The translations under genes were made by a program, and so were the position numbers. From Deltaproteobacteria bacterium (GTDB taxonomy: Bacteria > Myxococcota > Kuafuiibacteriia > Kuafuiibacteriales > Kuafuiibacteriaceae), in assembly GCA_011526105.1 (NCBI GenBank), contig WYAZ01000180.1, forward strand, positions 33,844 through 97,843: a DNA stretch of 64,000 nt, given 5' to 3'. Each line of letters starts with the position of its first letter. The first letter of the stretch is position 1. Shown here one piece after another: positions 63,893 through 64,000 of the stretch. The notes beneath the pieces were generated by a model. That model was not told where the DNA came from, did not search any database, and saw nothing but the letters and a program-made list of their open reading frames with translations.

Positions 63893-64000
63893 CGTGGAGG
63901 CTAGCGAAATTCGGCGAGCAATCTTCGTGTCTGGTCGTCGCGCGAGGAGGGCGAATACTCTCTGTATTCAACCGACGAGAGCCAAAGGCGTCGCGGCGAG

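Overview
The window reads as chromosomal DNA of a high-GC member of the Myxococcota, most likely in or near the order Polyangiales. I infer this from gene content: a flagellum-like type III secretion system (T3SS) with SycD-like TPR chaperones, Ser/Thr kinase and pseudokinase genes, a PilZ-Hsp70 fusion, many lipoproteins with Asp/Ala/Gly-rich or collagen-like stretches, a HYDIN/VWA lipoprotein, and a long Bat (aerotolerance-type) operon. No insertion sequence, prophage, CRISPR array or rRNA gene was seen.

Layout. 1-14217 is a T3SS locus: stalk (partial), needle-length-control-like protein, SctQ, a FliO-like protein, SctR, SctS, SctT, then two reverse-strand genes of unknown function, then SctU, an unknown helical protein, a TPR chaperone, a glycine-rich translocator-like protein closed by a strong terminator, a second TPR chaperone, and SctV. 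Together these encode the export gate, the cytoplasmic sorting platform and a probable secreted substrate with its chaperones. 14244-15424 is an AT-rich palindrome plus a DUF4143 AAA ATPase that looks like a later arrival. 15456-29571 holds housekeeping and envelope genes: alaS, the PilZ-Hsp70 fusion, glutamate-cysteine ligase, an EI24/CysZ-like membrane protein, an L,D-transpeptidase, a Slt-type lytic transglycosylase, an orphan NarL-type response regulator and a TIGR02757 protein.

29610-40050 mixes lipoproteins and unknowns with the translation cluster thrS-infC-rpmI-rplT, a CAP-domain lipoprotein, an exonuclease/phosphatase-family lipoprotein and a crotonase. A cluster of four 30-bp repeat copies fills the gap near 30.6 kb. 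40053-48386 is a seven-gene reverse-strand operon (moxR, DUF58, a membrane protein, batA, a batB-batC fusion, batD, a TPR/SH3 batE-like gene), translationally coupled almost throughout.

48496-61836 is mostly forward: two small proteins, tRNA-Gln(TTG), prs, a collagen-like lipoprotein, rplY, pth, rpsF, rplI, dnaB, a pseudokinase, a HYDIN/VWA lipoprotein, cinA and recA. A DUF4388-type Ser/Thr kinase runs back toward recA from 63857. The 143 bases after 63857 hold only its promoter region. There is no gene-free stretch over 300 bases.

The most general observation is regulatory. At least eight, and perhaps eleven, genes across the window have a TAnnnT-type -10 hexamer ending only 6-7 bases before the start codon and no Shine-Dalgarno sequence. 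This is the arrangement of leaderless transcripts, so this organism may use leaderless initiation widely.
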